Program-made: the position numbers and the translations under genes | Notes under the pieces: generated by a model | What the model saw: the letters and a program-made list of their open reading frames with translations, nothing else | Told to the model about the DNA's origin: nothing | Databases searched by the model: none | Part shown: positions 34,551 through 44,502 of the stretch, in pieces | Position numbering within the stretch: the stretch's first letter is position 1 | Layout of the letters: each line of letters starts with the position of its first letter | Origin: Micractinium sp. NFX-FRZ | Taxonomy: Eukaryota > Chlorophyta > Trebouxiophyceae > Chlorellales > Chlorellaceae | Length of the DNA: 44,502 nucleotides | Direction of reading: 5' to 3' | NCBI GenBank assembly: GCA_029339195.1 | Contig: JAPTJF010000495.1 | Coordinates: 1-44,502 of the forward strand

Positions 34551-35524
34551 GGTGGAGCTGCTGCGGGGGGAGACGCACGGAACCTCCAACAAGCACTGGC
34601 GGGGGACGGACGGGGGAATGTGCCGTGCCAAGCGAAGTTGTGGGGCTGCGCAAAGGTGTGCGATCAATGGGAGGCCCGCCCTTCATCTCCTGGGTGGGTG
34701 GTAGTCCTCCGACCATGCCACGTCAGATCAAGCATTTCCCGGTTGGAGGAAAATTGCTCCTCCCCCTTGCTGAGCGGTGATCACGACAGCACAGCAACAG
34801 GCGAGGGGCGGGGGAGCAAGTGACGCTGCCTCTGTCTGCACCTGGTGGTGGCTGGCAGTATCGCTGAGCAGCCACCGGCCCCGCAGCTACTGCCTTTGCC
34901 AAGTTCCGCCAATTGTTGACACTGTTTGATTGCAGCGGCGTGCATACTTACCGTCAACCAGCTGCATGCAGCATGCCCAGTCTGCCAGATGAGATCCTCA
35001 CTAGCAACGGTTCCAATTGACGTGCCTCCCGTTGGGCGCACACCATGTTGGCAACGACCAGGTTTGAAGGCGGGTGGGGGTGCCATGATATGTGCTATTG
35101 GCAGCCTTGCCTTGGGTTTCGTGCACTGACCAAGGAGCGCCAAGCAGAAATCATTGGGACGCTTTACAAGGCCTGCTTCCCTGGCCCGCCTTGTTGTGTG
35201 TGCCCACAAGACGAGGCCAACGGCACCGCAGCGTGGAAAAGGCAAGGCGGGGAAGGCTTGCAAGTAGGCAGGTACACTACTGCAGCAGACATGAATGTGC
35301 TGATGAAAGTGATTGCTGTGGGGCACATGTGCTGGGCGGGAGGAGGGCTCAGGTGCGGATGCGTCGCGTCATGCTGCGAGCTCAGCGTGGCGGCGGCACG
35401 AGTTGGAAAGTTAGGCCAGTGGGGACGGCGTCTCAAGACGGATTCTCAGGCGCTCGCGCAGGATCTTCGCTTGTGCTGCATCTGTGCACTCCATTCGCGA
35501 AGGCTCCGAGCCGCCAGGCACAGA
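34551..35524. promoter_or_regulatory. Divergent intergenic region between bestrophin and LCIB copy 1
   Basis: A 974-bp gap separates two head-to-head ATGs (bestrophin at 34550 on minus, LCIB at 35525 on plus). It must hold both 5' UTRs and both promoters and could act as one bidirectional, CO2-responsive unit (inference). No convincing protein is encoded in it. I could not assign a known low-CO2 element by eye. Confidence 0.5.
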
Positions 35525-38500
35525 ATGGCGCCCATGACACTCGCCACACTCGCGATGGCGCAAGCCAGACCGCTCTCCTCCGCCGCTGCTCCCCGCGGCC
35601 ATCACATGCGGCACAATGTGCAGCTCAGCTCCCGTCGCAGCGTGGAATGCGGCTTCTTCTGGGGGCGCAAGAAGAACGAGAAGAAGCCGGAGCCCGTTCC
35701 CGAGACCCCAGGTGGGGCTTCGGGGACCACATGGAGATGCTGAGATCGCATTGCACGCCCCTGGGCTCCCAGGGAGGCGGGCAGCCCCAACTCACTACCA
35801 CACAGCCAGCGCAGGGCGGTGGTGCACCTCCCGCCACTACCACCCAAGTGTGGTGCCAGGGGCATTGGGGGCCAATCTGCCCTGTGCTGCTCACATGTGA
35901 CGCACCGCCACTCAATGTTGCAGCCAGGGAAAGCCCAGAGGAGGGCCCAGCAAGCAGTCACCAGCCGCACCGCCCCACCGCCTCAATATGCTCCCGCCGC
36001 CCCCCCGCTGTCCGCTGCAGCAGCCGCCGAGCCAGAGCCGGCGCCCGTGCCCACGCCGGCGCCCGCTGTCGTCGCCGCTGCCACCGCCGCTGCCGCTGCT
36101 GCTGCTGCCCCAGCTGCCGCTGAGGAGGAGGCCGCGCCTGCACCCGTGGCAGTGGCAGTGGCCGAGGCCGCCCCCGCTGCTGAGGAGGAGGAGGCTGCGG
36201 CCGCCCCGGCGCCCGTCCAGGTGGCGGTGCTGGAGGCTGGGGATCAGGATGCTGTGCTGGAGGTGGGCGGCCGCACCATCAAGGTCGGCATGGATGGCAC
36301 CATCATCATCAGCGGCGGCGGCCCCCAGGGCGAGGCCAGCAAGGCGCTGGCTGACGTGCGCGACTCTGTGGAGGTGGAGTACCTGACGGGTGAGCGGCTG
36401 GGGGGAGGGATGGAGGGGCAGGGGGGATGGACAGGGATGTTGGTGGGAGGGAGGGAGGAAAGGTATTGGTGGGGGCTGGGTATGGCGAGGCAGGCGCATG
36501 CCCCGTCCTGCTCAGGCAGCGCTGCAGGCGTGGGCAGGTGCCAGGCATCCAACGCTGTGCCCCTCCCCTGCTCTCCCTGCCCACCACCCGCAGGCCGCTC
36601 CGCCATGGTGCAGAAGCACTTTGAGTCTGCCATCGGCGCCGACGACTTCATCCAGCGCGTGGAGATGGCCCTCTACGCCTTTGGCTTCACCGGCGAGAAC
36701 TCCATCGGTGGGTGCTGGCGGCTTGTGCGAGGGGCGGGGCGGCTGGCTTGGCGTGGCATGGGCAGCACCGCTGTTGGGGGCTGTGTTCTTTGTTGCAGCA
36801 CACGCTGGGTGGCATGGCATGGGCAGCACTGCTCAGCCAATTGTGACGTGTGCTGCACTGTGCTGCAATGCGATGCCACCTGGCTGCACCAAAACTCCAC
36901 CGCCTGAGAGGAGCTCAGCATGGGGCCGGCCCGCCAAGTGCAAGCATGGGCAGCCCCTCCTCAGCAACACACCCAACTGCTTGTCTGGGCGCTGCTCTTG
37001 CCGCAGCGCGCTGCCGGCTCACTGCTCATCAACTGCTTGCCCCTCTCTCACCTGTGCCCGCCCTCCCCCTCCCTGACCCCCACCTGCAGCCATGGTGAAC
37101 CTGTGCCGTGACGAGGTGACCGTCACCCTGAAGCAGAAGATCGACGCCGTGTTTGGCGCCTCCTTCTCCACCAACGGCCTGGGCGGCGTGCTGACCTGCG
37201 GCGCGGTGGGCATGGGCGCCGGCTTCTCCCACTCCCCCATCTGCAGCACCAGCGGCAAGGAGCGCTACATCTTCTTCTCCTTCCCCCACATCTCCATCAA
37301 CTCCAAGGGCGAGGTGGGCCCCATGTCCCGCCCCGGCCGCCCCGGCCAGTCGTGCGCCTGCGGCGCCCTCATCAAGTCGTGGAACGAGCTGCGCAGCGAG
37401 GGCGTGAGCTGCAACTGCAAGATCCCTGGCGGTGAGCGCTGGGTGGGGTGGGGTGGTGAGGGTGAGGGTGGGATGTAGCCATGTGGCTTGGGAGCTGCCT
37501 GGGCTTGTCTGGTCTGCCTTGCGCCCCCGCCAGCTTTAGGCTGCCAGCTTTGCTTTCATGATTCATCTCCCCTCCCAACCATTTCCTGATCCCAGTAGTG
37601 CATGTTGCCAGGGCTTAGACGTCCACACATCTCTCTCTTGCGACCCTCTTCCCTGACTCTCTTCCCCAACCTTAACCTGCAGTGCACGACGCCATGGACC
37701 CCGAGTACTCCATCCTGAAGCAGCGCCTGGCCCGCCGCATGCGCCATGAGGGCGTGACTGACGAGAGCGTGCAGCAGCTGTCCCTGGTTGACGTGACCAA
37801 GGTTGCCGAGCGCACCATCAGCGATGACCTGGAGTACCTCATCTCCAAGACCGTGGACACCTCCAAGGCCGACTACGCCGGTGGGTTGGCTAGCAGCGTT
37901 GGTGGCTGGCTGGGTTGAGAGGCATGATTGCAAGGGAGCACAGCTAGCAGCCTGTTCGTCTACTTGCTTGGCTGTCCAGCTGCATCGGCTTGTAAGGCAG
38001 CCGAATGCAATGCTATGCAGTGCGCCCATGCCACAAACCTGCTGCTCACCTGCTTTTCCTCCCCCTCCCCCTCCCCTCCCCTCGCCCCCTGGTGCAGTGA
38101 TCACGGGCGTGCAGGTGCACAACTGGGCCTACGACTTTGAGGACGACTCCCCCAACATGGAGTTTGTGGCCCCCACCTCCGCCTACGTGGTGGTCAACGG
38201 CTTGAAGACCCACGTCGACCTGGCCGCCATGCCCCCGCTCACCCCCCGCCAGATCAAGATGCTGCACGGCGGCGACCTCTCCGTGGTGTGCAACCAGGGC
38301 GGCCAGTCCACCCTGCGCGCCGAGGACCCCCCGTATGCCTACGACTCCAAGGACGCCCGCCGCGTGCAGAAGAGCCGCCTGCAGAGGTGAGGCGGCATGC
38401 CGGCCAGCTGCTGCATGCTGTCCTCCCAACCCGTCGTATGCTGCTGCCTCGGTTGGTTGGGCTGGGGCAAAGACACTTCATGGGCGCTGCCCTGTCCTGC

Positions 38501-38822
38501 CCTGCCCCGCCCTGCGCAGCTGCCCTGCGCAGCCGCCTTGCCCAGCCCTGCCGCTACGCCACAGGAGCCTCGCCATCTCTGACCCATTGTCTCCCCCTGC
38601 CCTCTCCTGCCCTGCAGCTACCTGACCCTGATGAAGGAGGAGGGCCTGGAGGGCGTGGCGAGCGTGCCCAAGCTGGCGCTGCAGTCCACCATTGCCACGG
38701 CCACCCCCGCCCGCTGCGCCACCGCCGACAACTCCACCATCATCGACCAGAAGTGGGCCAACGATGCGGAGCTCAAGGCGCTGCGGGACACGCTGAACGA
38801 GAAGTACCAGATGCCCTCGTGA
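35525..38822 (+). CDS. LCIB: LCIB/LCIC-family protein, copy 1 (theta carbonic anhydrase family), long N-terminal form
   Basis: Predicted 588-aa low-CO2-inducible B/C family protein of the chloroplast stroma. In Chlamydomonas, LCIB and LCIC form a complex around the pyrenoid that recaptures leaking CO2, and some family members are theta carbonic anhydrases. Exons: 35525-35711, 35958-36389, 36594-36707, 37090-37431, 37683-37880, 38098-38386, 38618-38822. The family core starts near AMVNLCRDEV. Likely zinc/catalytic residues are C250 and D252 (CRD), H311 (FPHISI), and C333 or C335 (SCACG); the assignment comes from family knowledge, not alignment. HDAMDPEYSILKQR, KVAERTISDDLEYLISKTVD and TGVQVHNWAYDFEDD are characteristic. 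The N terminus is a transit peptide followed by an Ala/Pro/Glu-rich stretch of about 90 residues that copy 2 lacks. The exon 2 acceptor (35958) is the least certain junction. Head-to-head with the bestrophin. Confidence 0.9.
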
Positions 38823-40545
38823 AGCAGCTGGCAGGAAGCTGCCAGCTGATGTGATGCATGCAGCCCCTGCATGTGCAGGCGGGGCGCAGCGCCACGTGCC
38901 GCTGCGTGCGTATGCTGCCCGCCCCCTGCCCTCAATCCCCACCCGAACCCCGTCTTTCCTCAATGTTGTGCTCTGAGGAACCAAACTTTCACTCTGCCCC
39001 CGGCCCCCCGAGATCAGTGCCGCCCCCTCCGCTACAAGTTAATTGCTCCCGTGTCCTGCTGCCCCCACCACCTGCTAATTGATTGAAGGGCCACCTCCCT
39101 CAATTCATTCTACCTGAACCCTCTGCTGATTGACCGCCCGCCAGCACCCCCACCTAACGGCACCATTTTCGTGCGCCTGCCCCCGTGCGCCGCACCCGAC
39201 CCCGGATTTTTCTGTCCCCCTCCCGTGGGCCCCGCAGCCTCACTTTGTATGGCCCCAACCCATTGCCCACTACTACAGCACTTCAGTTGTCACCACCCCA
39301 CCCATGCTTCACTTTTTGGCTGCCCCGCTCAAGGCTCCTCTGTTAGGCAGCACACACCGACTGTAACAGTGCAGTCTGACACAGTATTCCGGTGCCTGCG
39401 CCGCTCCAGCGCCCAGCGCTTTGTGCGACAGGGACCAGGCCAGACCAGCAAGGATGGGGCGGGCCAGACGAGTCAGCTGCTACTGCTGCAGTGGTGAGCA
39501 CCGTATGGTCGGTCTGTGCTGCTCAAACCTGGAGAGCATGCAAGATGTCTTGGGACAACTGCGGGCCTGGCTGCCCAACGTTGCCGAGTGGCTTGGGCGG
39601 CTTCACACTTCCCTCAGCTGAGCTGCTTGCTGCTGCCTCCCACGCCACGCACGGCAGCCGTGCGCCCTGCCCGCTGCGCCGCCGACCCCCGGTGGAGCGC
39701 AGCCTTGTGTGCTCTGCTCAACACATGCCAAGCACGTCAGTGGTTGTTCACGTCAGAGATGCCTTCACAGGCACAGCTGGCCCAGCAGCTTGCGTGGAAC
39801 AGGCTATCCCTCAGCCTCTTCCAAGATGAGGGTGAGCGGCGCGGTGGCGCTGCCGGGTGGTGCCAGCATGCCGGACTCAGGCCTAGTGACCGACAGCCTG
39901 GAACAGGCAGGAGTGCTCCAGCCCTGCACATCCCCCAGTGATGCTGTGATCAAGCCAGCAGGTGCGGCGGCGGCATGGGGCAGGATTCCCTCGCACATTG
40001 GTGGATCTCCCCCTGCCGGCATCCCAACGGTCCTATGCCTGTACCTTTGGAGGTGTAGCATTCAGAGCAGGGAGGCCCCAAGACTGGCGGTGCCTCTTGA
40101 TGCAGCTCAGTTTTCGAGCACACGTGTTTGGAAGCAAGGAGATCTGGGTTGGGCTTGGGATCCTTGGCAGTGCAGGGTATCGCTGGCACCTCGCTCCGCC
40201 GCGGCACCCCAGTGCGCCCTCCCCCCAAGTTCCCTGGGCCGGGAGGGGCGGGTTCGGGACGCCGACACGTCTTCAGGGTTCGGATCTCTCTGTGGCCTCT
40301 TGGCTCGCAGAGAATCCCGCAGGGGTAGACACACGCATGTGCGTGAACCTGCTCCCCTGCCAGCTCGGCTCCGCAGGTTCTACCATGTGGGGTGTCAACC
40401 CTGCATGCGTATTTAGCGAGCGCGCTGGCAATTCTCTGCATTCTCCACTTGCCAAATTGCTTCTGTGCTTGTTTGTGCGGGCTTCCTCACCCCTTTAGCT
40501 GCCTCAGGCCTCACCTCAGTCGCAGCCCGCCCAGACCACCACACC
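38823..40545. other. 3' flank of LCIB copy 1 and promoter region of copy 2
   Basis: The first roughly 550 bp are the likely 3' UTR of copy 1. The remainder precedes the copy 2 ATG. Blocks of this interval resemble the sequence after copy 2, including tactacagcacttca (39281 and 43809) and cacattggtggatctcc (39996 and 44456). This shows that the duplication includes the downstream flank. No separate gene was recognised. Confidence 0.55.
39362..39366 (+). terminator. Candidate TGTAA polyadenylation signal (LCIB copy 1)
   Basis: TGTAA about 540 nt after the stop at 38822, in the same relative context (aactgtaaca-like) as in copy 2. Confidence 0.55.
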
Positions 40546-43437
40546 ATGCCTGCCCTCGCCACCGCGGTCCAGGCCAAGATGTCCCTGCAGCAGCGCCCCG
40601 CTGCTGCGGCCCCCGCAAAGCGCGCGGCCTTTGCCGGGCGCGCCCTGGCGGCGCACCCCGCCGGCTGCCGCTGCACCGCCCACCGCCGCTCCCTGGCTGT
40701 GCGCGCTGGTGAGCGAGGGAAATGGGCTTGTCTGCCATGATCGACAGTGACAGAAGCAGCATGCAGGCATCAGGGGGGCATGCAAGCACCTGTGGCAGCT
40801 TGGCAGCCTGTCCCCGCCTCCCGCCCCGCGTTGGATGACCTTGCTCGCCGTGCTCGAGGCCCACTGGCCTTCCTGGCTCATGCGCCTGCTGCCGCCCATC
40901 AATAACCCCCTCCCTCCCCCGCCTCCCTTGCCTTGCTGTGCTGTGCAGAGTCCCTGGAGGTGGGCGGCCGCACCATTGTTGTGGAGGAGGACGGCACCAT
41001 TATCATCAGCCAGGCGGCTCAGGCCAAGGCGGTGGATGTCAAGGACTCTGTGGAGGTGGAGTACCTGACCGGTGAGCAATGGAGAGGGCTAGTGTGCCGG
41101 GGGTACTCTGCCTGCCTGCGAGTACAAGCTTGGGCATTGCAGCAAGGAGGCAGCAAGCTCCTGTCTTGCACTGGCCAGTCTGGACTGCGGGTCCGCATTT
41201 CTCATGGCCCCCTCCCCCGCCCCTCCCTCCCTCCCTCCCTCCCTCCCTCCCTCCCTCCCTGCCTTCCCCTGCAGGCCGCGCCGCCATGGTGCAGAAGCAC
41301 TTTGACTCTGCCATCGGCGCCGACGACTTCATCCAGCGCGTGGAGATGGCCCTCTACGCCTTTGGCTTCACCGGCGAGAACTCCATCGGTGGGTGCCGGC
41401 GGCTGGAGCGAGGGGCGTGGCGGGGGCTAGCAATCTGGCGTGGTGGCATGGCATGGGCAGCACCGCTCAGCCAATTGTGACGGGGGCTGCGCTGTGCTGC
41501 AGTTGCTATCGCCTGTCTGCCACCCCAACTCACCGCTTCTTCTCACTAGCCTGCTCCCTGCCTCCCTGCCCCCCACCTGCAGCCATGGTGAACCTGTGCC
41601 GTGACGAGGTGACCGTCACCCTGAAGCAGAAGATCGATGCCGTGTTTGGCGCCTCCTTCTCCACCAACGGCCTGGGCGGCGCACTGACCTGCGGCGCGGT
41701 GGGCATGGGTGCCGGCTTCTCCCACTCCCCTGTGTGCGACACCAGCGGCAAGGAGCGCTACATCTTCTTCTCCTTCCCCCACATCTCCATCAACTCCAAG
41801 GGCGAGGTGGGCCCCATGTCCCGCCCCGGCCGCCCCGGCCAGTCGTGCGCCTGCGGCGCCCTGATCAAGTCCTGGAACGAGCTGAAGAGCGAGGGTGTGA
41901 CCCCCAACTGCAAGATCCCCGGCGGTGAGTGCTTGGTGTGGTAGGATCGGGTGGGGCGGTGGGGAGGAGGGTGCGCACGCCAATTGTGTTCGGTGCCTGT
42001 TGCTGCAGCGCTGCTTGCCTGGGCAGCCAGGCGGGGTTTGCGCCGCTCTCAGCCTGCTGCGTCACCAGGTGCGACAGCTTGGCTTGGCCCCAGCCGTTGC
42101 TGCGCTGGGTGGGGAGCTCCGCCCCCTGCCACCCACCATCCCAGCCCCCAACTCATTTCGTTATTGCTTCTCACCACATCCCCTCTTTCCCACCCACCCC
42201 GCCTGCAGTGCACGACGCCATGGACCCCGAGTACTCCATCCTGAAGCAGCGCATTGCCCGCCGCATGCGCTACGAGGGCGTGACCGACGAGAGTGTGCAG
42301 CAGCTGTCCCTGGTTGACGTGACCAAGGTTGCCGAGCGCACCATCAGCGATGACCTGGAGTACCTCATCTCCAAGACCGTGGACACCTCCAAGGCCGACT
42401 ACGCCGGTGGGTGCTTGACGGGGGCTGTTGAAAACCGGAGGGGTGCGGGGATGGGAGGTGTGAGGACAGCTGTGGCGCTTGCTGGCTGCTCCGCTGCCCA
42501 GTGGGCTGCCTGTTCGTGCTGCCTGTGGCCTGCCTGGCAATATAATGCAGCCCACACTGTTGAGTGCACACAGCAGTGCTGCTTCAATACAAATCTGCTG
42601 CTCACCTGCCCTCCCTCCCTGCCCCTCCCCTCCCCCTCCCTTCCCCTCGCCCCCTGGTTGCAGTGATCACGGGCGTGCAGGTGCACAACTGGGCCTACGA
42701 CTTTGAGGATGACTCCCCCAACATGGAGTTTGTGGCCCCCACCTCCGCCTACGTGGTGGTCAACGGCGTGAAGACCCACGTCGACCTGGCCGCCATGCCC
42801 CCGCTCACCCCCCGCCAGATCAAGATGCTGCACGGCGGCGACCTCAGCGTGGTGTGCAACCAGGGCGGCCAGTCCACCCTGCGCGCCGAGGACCCGCCGT
42901 ACGCCTACGACTCCAAGGACGCCCGCCGCGTGCAGAAGAGCCGCCTGCAGAGGTGAGGCGCACGCCAACCTCCTGCCGACAGCTCTGTTCCAACCGCATT
43001 CGTTGGCCGCTGCTGGTTGGGCAAACCTGTTAGCTGCTGCTGCCCCTGCTGCTGGTTGGGCGGGCAGAGGGACCCTGCATGATGCGTTGCCCTGCCCTGC
43101 CCTTCTGTGCCGGCGCAGCTGACGTGCACCGTGCCCTGCTTCGCCGGCACAGCCACCCTGCATCTGCACTGCCCTTCCGCCGCAGAAGCCTCGCCATCTC
43201 TGACCCATTGTCTCCCCCTGCCCTCTCCTGCCCTGCAGCTACCTCACCCTGATGAAGGAGGAGGGCCTGGAGGGCGTGGCAAGCGTGCCTAAGCTGGCGC
43301 TGCAGTCCACTATTGCCACGGCCACCCCCGCCCGCTGCGCCACCGCCGACAACTCCACCATCATCGACCAGAAGTGGGCCAACGATGCGGAGCTCAAGGC
43401 GCTGCAGGACACACTGAACGAGAAGTACCAGATGTGA
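40546..43437 (+). CDS. LCIB: LCIB/LCIC-family protein, copy 2 (theta carbonic anhydrase family), short N-terminal form
   Basis: Predicted 475-aa tandem paralogue of the preceding gene. Exons: 40546-40708, 40949-41071, 41275-41388, 41583-41924, 42209-42406, 42664-42952, 43239-43437. Exons 3 to 6 have exactly the lengths of copy 1 and every phase is the same. By eye, 12 residues differ over about 381 shared codons, for example CSTSG versus CDTSG and SEGVSCNCK versus SEGVTPNCK. Putative metal/catalytic residues C139, D141, H200 and C222 or C224 are kept. The N terminus is a clear Ala/Arg-rich chloroplast transit peptide beginning MPALATAVQAKMSLQQ and leading almost directly into LEVGGRTIVVEEDG, without the acidic linker of copy 1. 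The ATG at 40546 sits in good context (CACCATG). In Chlamydomonas the two partners LCIB and LCIC interact, so the copies may form a heteromer (inference). Confidence 0.9.
41217..41260. repeat. CTCC microsatellite before exon 3 of LCIB copy 2
   Basis: About eleven tandem CCCT/CTCC units form the polypyrimidine tract just upstream of the exon 3 acceptor at 41274. Copy 1 has only a mixed pyrimidine tract there. Confidence 0.85.
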
Positions 43438-44502
43438 AGAGGTACTTCTTTTTAAGTGTGTGATGGCAACGCACGCCTTTTATCCTCTGATCCTCTTGCC
43501 ATCACGGCTGCCCCCCAACCCAAAAGATCATGACCCGACCCGCTCCTCCCCCTCCCCGAGAAGAGTCCGCTCCCAATTGTTTTCAGTCACCCCCCCAGCG
43601 TCCTGTGTACCGCTCTTGCTCATTGAATTGATTGAAGTGCCTGCTCCCTCAGTTCATGTCCGACCCCCTTCAGCTGCACCCAGCTGCAACAACAACGCCC
43701 ATTTTCGTGCGCGCCAGCCTGCCCTGTGCGCCGCACCCGGCTGTTCCTTCCGTCCTTTCATGGGCCCTCAACAGCCTGACCGCCACGGCCCCACTCCATC
43801 CCTTTTACTACAGCACTTCAACTACCGACTTGCTACCATTACTTCAGTGCTGGGTGCTCCCCTCTTGGCACTTTCGGCAGCGCATCCCAACTGTAACAAA
43901 GCAGCCTGACCTTCCAACCAGAGCTGAGCGAAGCGGGGGAACAGAAGGCTGCCTTGCGTGAGGCACCACCCTGTGTCATGCAGCTTTGCCAGCCACTGCG
44001 AGCCAAAGCCTGGGAGCAAACGCCAGGGAGGAAAGCACAGCAGACAGGGAGAGGCCTGACGGTGTCCACCCTGCATGCTGCTCGCTCTTGTTGTGCGCCC
44101 CTGTCAACACAGGGCAGGGACAGTCGAGGCAGCCGAGTATTGGGCGCCGTGGAGTGGATTAGTCCGCAAGTTGACTGTGGAGAGGTTGAGGCAGCATAAG
44201 AGGGAGCGTGGGAACGCAGTACCGGTGGTTGAAGCTGTGCAGCCGTTGGATGAGCGCTGCCAGGCGTCGGGCTGTAGCAGGCTTGGAAGGTGGAAGCCGC
44301 CGCCCAGCTTCCCACCGTGGGTGGTCTGGGCGGCATGCCAGGATTGGGCCGCAGCCGGCAGCCAGGGATGGCAGGCCTTTGCGGAGTGCTCACAACCCGA
44401 GGCAGACCCATGATCAAGCTGCCAGCGGCAGCAACAGTGAGCAGCATTCCCTCCCACATTGGTGGATCTCCCGCCGCCGGCCTGCCTGCCCCCTCCAACG
44501 GA
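43438..44502. other. 3' flank of LCIB copy 2
   Basis: This holds the 3' UTR of copy 2 to about 43.9 kb, then sequence homologous in patches to the flank after copy 1 (39.8-40.05 kb). No gene was recognised before the window ends. Confidence 0.5.
43892..43896 (+). terminator. Candidate TGTAA polyadenylation signal (LCIB copy 2)
   Basis: TGTAA about 455 nt after the stop at 43437, in a context matching the copy 1 signal. Confidence 0.55.

Noticed and set aside
35092..36123. 343-codon plus-strand open frame over the LCIB copy 1 start
   Set aside because: Out-of-frame shadow across exon 1, intron 1 and the Ala-rich part of exon 2. The LCIB frame explains the conserved protein.
1..44502. tRNA, rRNA or transposase genes
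   Set aside because: None was recognised on either strand by eye. This is not a covariance-model search, so a tRNA could be missed.

Overview
The window reads as nuclear DNA of a GC-rich green alga, most likely a Chlorella-like trebouxiophyte (inference). The protein-coding genes are broken into many short exons by GT-AG introns, with a few GC-AG introns. Third codon positions are strongly G/C, candidate polyadenylation signals are the chlorophyte TGTAA type, and the best-recognised products (LCIB/LCIC family, thylakoid bestrophin, LPA1) are algal or plant. Nothing prokaryotic, viral or CRISPR-like was seen.

Layout. (1) 479-12876, plus strand: a 34-exon gene whose spliced frame stays open for 1094 codons. 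It encodes glutaredoxin - DUF4395 - SLAC1/TehA-type anion channel - second glutaredoxin - unassigned C-terminal domain. (2) 13725-17147, minus: a 7-exon sterol-glucosyltransferase-like (UGT80/GT1) gene, convergent with gene 1. (3) 18985-22583, minus: an 8-exon type II membrane (Golgi-type) sulfotransferase. (4) about 22.9-24.0 kb, minus: exon-like signals of a gene I could not identify. (5) 24202-28838, plus: an 8-exon LPA1 / 2-phosphoglycerate-kinase-like P-loop protein. (6) about 29.3-29.94 kb, plus: an orphan 3'-terminal exon of unknown family. (7) 31018-34550, minus: a 9-exon chloroplast bestrophin-like anion channel. (8) 35525-38822 and (9) 40546-43437, plus: two tandem LCIB/LCIC-type (theta carbonic anhydrase family) genes with identical exon architecture.

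How the genes may work together. Genes 7-9 look like a physical cluster for the CO2-concentrating mechanism. A thylakoid-type bestrophin, the kind used for bicarbonate/chloride flux around the pyrenoid in Chlamydomonas, sits head-to-head with an LCIB gene, with 974 bp between the two ATGs. A second, about 97% similar LCIB copy follows in tandem. Gene 1 is the strongest candidate for an undescribed system: an anion channel of the SLAC1/TDT family covalently joined to two CPFC glutaredoxin domains and a DUF4395 membrane module carrying its own CxxC. This suggests thiol-redox control of anion transport, or use of the channel scaffold in thiol redox chemistry.

A recurring oddity is that several introns contain partial copies of the adjacent exon edge, often including the splice site. 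I found this in four genes. Exon boundaries were derived by eye from splice consensus, phase continuity and protein similarity; no alignment or transcript data were available.
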